Source of the DNA: Bacteroidales bacterium
GTDB taxonomy: Bacteria; Bacteroidota; Bacteroidia; Bacteroidales; UBA7960
Direction: 5' to 3'
Assembly: GCA_007120675.1 (NCBI GenBank)
Contig: SKNE01000134.1
Location: 1 to 8,772, forward strand
Length of the DNA stretch: 8,772 nt
Shown: positions 4,498 through 8,772 of the stretch, piece by piece
Numbering within the stretch: the stretch's first letter is position 1
Layout of the letters: each line of letters opens with the position of its first letter
Translations under genes and position numbers: made by a program
The notes under the pieces: model-generated
What the model was told of the DNA's origin: nothing
Database searches by the model: none
Seen by the model: the letters and a program-made list of their open reading frames with translations, nothing else

Positions 4498-5672
4498 GCA
4501 CTTTCGCCATCCCCAAAATAAAGCTTCAGGGAAACTATCTCGGGACGGTTGCCGATGCGCACCAGTGGTCCCCACGTGCCAACCCCGTTGGATACGTAAG
4601 CGTGCATCCCGTCGATCTTGCCGTAGCCACGACTGATGGTGTAGACGGCCCGTGTGATGTAATTCAGGGGCCATAACTGACCGTGGTGGGTGTGTCCCGA
4701 CAGCTGGAGGTCCACCCCCAGTCCGGCTGCCTTTTCCAGGTAAAAAGGCTGGTGATCCAGCAGGATCACCGGGTAGGCAGGTTCCAACCCATCCATCAGC
4801 TCCTCCAGGGGGCGGCGCTCCCTGCCGCTGAAGCGGCGCTTGTCGCGGTCTTCGCGTCCCACCAGGTAAAAACTGTCATCCACCTTCACCACGCTGTCGC
4901 GTATCATCCGGATGCCGTGCTGTTCCAGGTATGTCAATGCCTCGCCGGCCCCACCAATGTGCTCGTGATTGCCCATCACCCCGTACACCCCCAGTGGCGC
5001 ACGCAGGTCGCGAAGGGTCTGCCCGATGCCCTGCCTGATCACCGGCGCCAGGTCCTCGTCCAGGATGTCGCCGGCCAGCAAAATGATTTCCGGCTCAAGG
5101 GCCTGTACCCGGTCCACTATGCGCCGGAACTGACCGTTGCCGATGAGGGTGCCCAGGTGGATGTCGGACATCAGCACGGCATGCAGCTGGTCCCGCTCAC
5201 CGCCCCTTTTTTCCGGGATGTGCAGCTCCAGGTGCTTGATGCGGGGGTGGCGGGTGTTGATGTGTCCGCCCACCAGCAGACCCGCCACCAGGATCACACT
5301 GCCGGCAAACAGCAGGAGACGCGTCTTTTCCATGTGCTGGCTCACAAACGCCGGGTAGAAGGGCAGGAAATGGTTGATTAGCCGCAGCAGGTCAAAGAAG
5401 ACCACCAAAAGGAAAAAGTACAGCATGGCCGCCAGCCAGAAAGAGCCCGTCCAGACCAGCACATCACTCAATGTGCTTAAGTACACATTCTCCATTATAC
5501 GGCCCACGACGTATGTGGCAGCAAGGAGCCAGAACCCCCATACATAGGTGTTGCGCCATGAACTGTCGGTCCCGATGGCCTGCAAGCCCCTGGTAAAAAT
5601 GTAGTAGTTGGCTAAGGCGTATATGCTTAGCACAATCCCGAAGAAAATCAAAAACGCCATGGTGCGGTTCAT
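4491..5672 (-). CDS. membrane-anchored metallophosphoesterase (YkuE/YaeI-like)
   Basis: The 393-aa product joins an N-terminal membrane domain to a calcineurin-like phosphoesterase. Four likely membrane helices lie at about 7-26, 43-59, 71-93 and 119-136. The catalytic domain (about 162-385) shows the standard dinuclear-metal motifs. These are SDIH (169-172; D170 and H172), GDILDED (201-207; D202), GNHEH (234-238; N235 and H236), DHQP (306-309; H307) and GHTHHGQLWP (326-335; H327 and H329). Close relatives are annotated as YkuE/YaeI-type phosphodiesterases, some acting on UDP-diacylglucosamine or other lipid-linked substrates; the substrate here is unknown. With four helices the catalytic domain would share the side of the N-terminus, probably cytoplasmic given the basic residues after helix 4. 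An alternative start is Met5. It is convergent with the YtxH operon and divergent from the SDR gene. Confidence 0.93.
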   Translation of the reverse strand: MNRTMAFLIFFGIVLSIYALANYYIFTRGLQAIGTDSSWRNTYVWGFWLLAATYVVGRIMENVYLSTLSDVLVWTGSFWLAAMLYFFLLVVFFDLLRLINHFLPFYPAFVSQHMEKTRLLLFAGSVILVAGLLVGGHINTRHPRIKHLELHIPEKRGGERDQLHAVLMSDIHLGTLIGNGQFRRIVDRVQALEPEIILLAGDILDEDLAPVIRQGIGQTLRDLRAPLGVYGVMGNHEHIGGAGEALTYLEQHGIRMIRDSVVKVDDSFYLVGREDRDKRRFSGRERRPLEELMDGLEPAYPVILLDHQPFYLEKAAGLGVDLQLSGHTHHGQLWPLNYITRAVYTISRGYGKIDGMHAYVSNGVGTWGPLVRIGNRPEIVSLKLYFGDGESAQ

Positions 5673-5761
5673 TATGATGTCTGATGTCTGTATCCTTGTT
5701 ACCGGGGATTAAACAAAGCCTTTGCGGAAAATGTTTGTCATTAAAACAAATAGATGATCCC

Positions 5762-6595
5762 ATGGAGATGAAAGGAAAAACAGCCCTGATCACAGGCGCC
5801 ACATCGGGCATAGGCCGTATCAGTGCCAAAGAGCTCGCCCGCCAGGGCATGCAGCTGGTGTTGCCGGTGCGCGACATGGAAAAGGGGGAGGCCCTGAAAG
5901 GGGAGATTGAATCAGAAAACAAGGGGGCACGGGTGGATGTGATGCATTGCGACCTGGCCTCCATGGAATCCATCCGCGACTTCGCAGCAGCCTTCAAAAA
6001 GAAATACAAGCAGCTGCACGTGCTGCTGAACAACGCGGGACTCTGGGAGGTGAAACGCAAATTGTCGAAAGATGGCATTGAAATGAACTTTGCCGTGAAC
6101 CACCTGGCCCCCTTCCTGCTCACCAACCTGCTGCTTGAGGTGATCAGGGCCAGTGCCCCGGCACGTATCGTGAACGTGTCGAGCACGGCCCATAAGCAAA
6201 CCAGGATGCGCTTCGACGACCTGGAGGGAAATGGCCGCTGGTCCAGCCTTCAAACCTACGCACAGGGGAAGCTGGCCAACATCTTTTTCACGCGGGAGCT
6301 GGCCCGGAGGCTGGAAGGCAGCGGGGTGACCGTCAATGCCCTGCACCCGGGGGTGGTGAGGACACGGTTGTTTGACAAGATGCCGGGTCCGTTCAGGAAG
6401 CTCTTTGGCCTGTTCATGATATCCCCTGAAAAAGGGGCGCAGACAAGTATCTACCTGGCCACCTCGCCGGAAGTGGAGGGGGTCAGCGGCGAGTACTTTA
6501 TCAAGAAGAAAGTGGCCCGTACCAGCAAGCACGCCCGCGACATGGAGGTGGCCAGGAGGCTCTGGGAGGTAAGCGAAGCGTATTGTAAGCGGTGA
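5762..6595 (+). CDS. short-chain dehydrogenase/reductase, retinol-dehydrogenase-like
   Basis: This classical SDR uses NAD(P)(H) to oxidise alcohols or reduce carbonyls; the substrate is unknown. In the 277-aa product, TGATSGIG (11-18) is the Rossmann dinucleotide site, CDLAS (63-67) places the adenine-contacting Asp, and NNAG (90-93) and N113 are structural/catalytic. VNVSST (137-142) supplies the catalytic Ser, Y166 and K170 form YxxxK, and HPGVVRT (195-201) follows. The spacing and the LANIFFTRELARRL stretch (171-184) resemble the RDH11-14/WWOX-like branch. The frame is open upstream to an ATG at 5684, but those 26 residues look unlike an SDR and would leave only 11 bp to the divergent gene. 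ATG 5762, just before the first strand, is therefore preferred; ATG 5768 is also possible. No strong promoter match was found in the 89-bp divergent gap. Confidence 0.93.
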   Translation: MEMKGKTALITGATSGIGRISAKELARQGMQLVLPVRDMEKGEALKGEIESENKGARVDVMHCDLASMESIRDFAAAFKKKYKQLHVLLNNAGLWEVKRKLSKDGIEMNFAVNHLAPFLLTNLLLEVIRASAPARIVNVSSTAHKQTRMRFDDLEGNGRWSSLQTYAQGKLANIFFTRELARRLEGSGVTVNALHPGVVRTRLFDKMPGPFRKLFGLFMISPEKGAQTSIYLATSPEVEGVSGEYFIKKKVARTSKHARDMEVARRLWEVSEAYCKR

Positions 6596-6701
6596 TTGCT
6601 TCCCCATCCCCGGAAGGAGACCAAATACCTGGCACGGGATGAATCACCCCCTCCCCGCTGATTGCCTGGCGGCGGCACCCATCTGACGAAAGGACTGACA
6701 T

Positions 6702-8735
6702 ATGACAAAAGGAAACCACCTGAAAGGACAAACAAGCCCTTACCTTTTACAGCATCTGCACAACCCCGTCGACTGGTACCCCTGGGGCGAAGAGGCCCTG
6801 GAGAAGGCGCGCCGGGAGGATAAACCCCTGCTGGTGAGCATCGGTTATTCTGCCTGCCACTGGTGCCACGTGATGGAGAAGGAAAGCTTCGAGGATGACG
6901 AGGTGGCCGCGATCATGAACCGCCACTTCGTTTGCATCAAGGTGGATCGTGAAGAGCGGCCCGACATCGACCACCTCTACATGAATGCCGTGCAGATGGT
7001 ATCCGGTCACGGGGGATGGCCGCTGAACTGCTTCGCGCTGCCCGACGGACGTCCGGTCTGGGGAGGCACCTACTTCCCCAAAGAACAATGGAAAAACATC
7101 CTTCAGCGGGTGAACGAACTCTACGGCCAGCACCGTGAGGATCTACTGCAGCAGGCCGATCAGCTTACCAGGGGGCTGGGCCAGGGCAGCTTCGTAAAGG
7201 CCGGTGAGGCAGAGGCTGTCTTTAGCCGGGAGGAGGCCACAGGAATGCTCGATAACCTGATGGAGTACATGGACACCACCGAAGGGGGTACAAAGGGCGC
7301 ACCCAAGTTTCCCCTGCCCAACAACCACCTCTTCCTGCTCCATGGCCACGCGCTAAATGGCAACAAGGAAGCCCTGCAGCAAGTGACACTGAGCCTGGAC
7401 AAAATGGCGATGGGCGGCATTTATGACCAGGTAGGCGGCGGATTTGCCCGTTACGCCACTGACATCCACTGGAAGGTTCCCCATTTCGAGAAGATGTTGT
7501 ACGACAACGGCCAGCTGGTCTCACTCTATGCCCAAGCCTGGAAGCGGACCAAAGACCCGCTGTACCGGGAGGTGGTGTACGACACCATCGACTTTGTCCG
7601 TCGCGAACTGATGTCGGCCGGGGGACTCTTTTACGCTGCCCTGGATGCGGACAGCGAAGGGGAGGAGGGGAAGTTTTATGTTTGGACGGCCCGTGAGCTG
7701 GACCAGCTGCTGGGGGAGGATGCTCCCCTGGTGAAACGGTATTTCCAGGTGAATGGCAAGGGCTTTTGGGAGAAAGGGAAAAATATCCTGATGCGGGAGG
7801 AGGCCCCTGGTGAGCTGGCCGGGGAGCTGGGCATGGACACTGCTGTCCTGCAGCGGGTGGTGAACAAGGCCCGTGCCATCTTGCTGGATGCCAGGGGACA
7901 GCGTATCCGGCCAGGACTGGATGACAAGGTGCTGGTTTCGTGGAATGCCCTGATGATCGAAGGCCTTTCGGACGCCTTCGCGGCCTTTGGCGAGGAATCC
8001 TTCAGGGACCAGGCCTGCACGGCGGCCGACCAGATCCTGGATCACGCCATGCAAAAGGATGGTCGCCTGTACCGCGCCCTGAAGGGTAAGGAGGGCTACA
8101 TTGATGCTTTCCTGGAAGACTACGCCTTGCTGTCCATGGCCCTGATCCGCCTCTACGCCGTCACGGGCAGGGAAAAGTACCTCCTGGCGGCCAGGACGCT
8201 GACCGCTTATGTGATGGAGCACTTCAGCGCAGAGGGCACCCAGCTCTTCGCCTTCTCTTCATCGGCTGCCGAGCAGCTGGCGGCGCCCCACTATGAGTGG
8301 CACGACAACGTGATACCGGCTGCCAACAGCGTGATGGCCCGCGTGCTGTTTTACCTGGCCCACTATTTTGAAGACCCCCACTGGGGCAAGAGAAGCTCCG
8401 GCATGCTGGGGGACATGAAAGAGCGGCTGCAAAAATACAGTGGCAGCTTCACCAACTGGGGGATGCTGCTGCTGCACCACGTATACCCTTTTTACACGGT
8501 GGTGATCACCGGCCCTGGTGCCCGTGAGCGCGCCGGGGAACTGAATGCCCGTCACCTGCCCAACGCCTTGCTGGCTTACTCGGACGGCGGCGAGGGACAT
8601 ACGGAGCTGCCCCTCTTTGCCGGGCGCTTCAAAGAGGGCAAGACAATGATCCATGTGTGCACCATGGGTCACTGCAAGGCCCCTGTGGAGACGGTGGAGG
8701 AGGCGCTGGAGCAGATGGGATACAGGGAGTGGTAA
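6702..8735 (+). CDS. yyaL: YyaL/SPATA20-type thioredoxin-domain protein (DUF255)
   Basis: The 677-aa product is a full-length member of the family shared by bacterial YyaL and animal SPATA20. Residues 1-165 form a thioredoxin-fold domain with the family block SPYLLQHLHNPVDWYPW (12-28), a redox-type CHWC (C52, C55), VDREERPD (81-88) and GGWPLN (104-109). The rest is an (alpha/alpha)6-barrel like that of N-acylglucosamine 2-epimerase and cellobiose epimerases. It carries KGAPKFPLPNN (198-208), GGIYDQVGGGFARYA (238-252), HFEKMLYDNGQL (261-272), DADSEGEEGKFYVWT (315-329) and DDKVLVSWNALMI (407-419). A C-terminal segment with C653 and C658 is followed by PVETVEEAL. The activity of the family is not established; a sugar- or redox-related cytoplasmic role is inferred from the folds. 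There is no signal peptide. An AAAGGA (6689-6694), 7 nt before the ATG, is an unusually clear Shine-Dalgarno for this phylum. It lies 106 bp after the SDR gene. The stop is a doubled TAATGA. Confidence 0.95.
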   Translation: MTKGNHLKGQTSPYLLQHLHNPVDWYPWGEEALEKARREDKPLLVSIGYSACHWCHVMEKESFEDDEVAAIMNRHFVCIKVDREERPDIDHLYMNAVQMVSGHGGWPLNCFALPDGRPVWGGTYFPKEQWKNILQRVNELYGQHREDLLQQADQLTRGLGQGSFVKAGEAEAVFSREEATGMLDNLMEYMDTTEGGTKGAPKFPLPNNHLFLLHGHALNGNKEALQQVTLSLDKMAMGGIYDQVGGGFARYATDIHWKVPHFEKMLYDNGQLVSLYAQAWKRTKDPLYREVVYDTIDFVRRELMSAGGLFYAALDADSEGEEGKFYVWTARELDQLLGEDAPLVKRYFQVNGKGFWEKGKNILMREEAPGELAGELGMDTAVLQRVVNKARAILLDARGQRIRPGLDDKVLVSWNALMIEGLSDAFAAFGEESFRDQACTAADQILDHAMQKDGRLYRALKGKEGYIDAFLEDYALLSMALIRLYAVTGREKYLLAARTLTAYVMEHFSAEGTQLFAFSSSAAEQLAAPHYEWHDNVIPAANSVMARVLFYLAHYFEDPHWGKRSSGMLGDMKERLQKYSGSFTNWGMLLLHHVYPFYTVVITGPGARERAGELNARHLPNALLAYSDGGEGHTELPLFAGRFKEGKTMIHVCTMGHCKAPVETVEEALEQMGYREW

Positions 8736-8772
8736 TGACTTAGCCCCCGTGGCGCGCCCGTAGCTCACTGAC

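Noticed and set aside
4683..5381. Plus-strand open frame (232 codons) inside the phosphoesterase gene
   Set aside because: It is antisense to the complete set of metal-binding motifs, and its composition is rich in His, Gln and Val as in shadow frames.
5684..5761. 26-residue N-terminal extension of the SDR
   Set aside because: The residues do not resemble an SDR N-terminus, and using it would leave almost no room for two divergent promoters.
5464..6186. Minus-strand open frame (240 codons) across the phosphoesterase/SDR divergent region
   Set aside because: It overlaps the start of the phosphoesterase and is antisense to the SDR Rossmann motifs, with no recognisable protein features.
7521..8222. 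Minus-strand open frame (233 codons) inside the YyaL gene
   Set aside because: It is fully antisense to a well-conserved barrel domain. Such frames are expected in GC-rich coding DNA.

Overview
The window looks like chromosomal DNA from a member of the Bacteroidota, probably Bacteroidales-like. Two upstream regions carry the phylum's characteristic -7 promoter box (TAnnTTTG). Most starts lack a clear Shine-Dalgarno sequence. The protein set (DprA, a long cytidine deaminase, a YtxH/holin-like pair, a membrane-anchored YkuE-type phosphoesterase and a DUF255 protein) fits that group. Coding DNA is GC-rich and several intergenic stretches are AT-rich. There is no transposase, integrase, tRNA, rRNA, CRISPR or convincing phage gene. 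The window reads as ordinary core or housekeeping chromosome with some unusual intergenic structure.

Layout: (1) 1-285 holds the possible last codons of an upstream gene, then an AT-rich promoter region. (2) 286-1404 (+) is dprA. (3) 1389-1668 holds a strong hairpin across the dprA stop codon, followed by a 50-bp-period tandem repeat array of about three clear copies plus decayed ones. (4) 1669-2547 (-) is a ChaN/Tiki-superfamily exported protein, convergent with dprA. (5) 2548-2754 is non-coding, with a candidate promoter and a 13-bp direct repeat. (6) 2755-3249 (-) is cytidine deaminase cdd. (7) 3250-3518 is a divergent intergenic region with a good Bacteroidota promoter. (8) 3519-4497 (+) is a three-gene small-protein operon: YtxH protein, two-helix holin-superfamily-like membrane protein and an unrecognised 92-aa basic protein. 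(9) 4491-5672 (-) is a membrane-anchored metallophosphoesterase whose 3' end overlaps the operon by 7 bp. (10) 5762-6595 (+) is an RDH-like short-chain dehydrogenase. (11) 6702-8735 (+) is a YyaL/SPATA20-type thioredoxin-fold plus (alpha/alpha)6-barrel protein. The last 37 bases show nothing recognisable. No gene-free stretch exceeds 300 bases.

The genes do not form one pathway. dprA handles incoming single-stranded DNA in transformation, cdd salvages pyrimidines, and the YtxH operon probably belongs to envelope or stress physiology, its layout recalling enterobacterial yqjD-yqjE-yqjK. The phosphoesterase and the SDR are divergently transcribed, and the SDR and YyaL genes are codirectional but 106 bp apart. 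I did not find a clearly new system. The most interesting items are the hairpin-containing repeat array that reaches into the dprA stop codon, and the three-gene membrane cassette with its unidentified third member.
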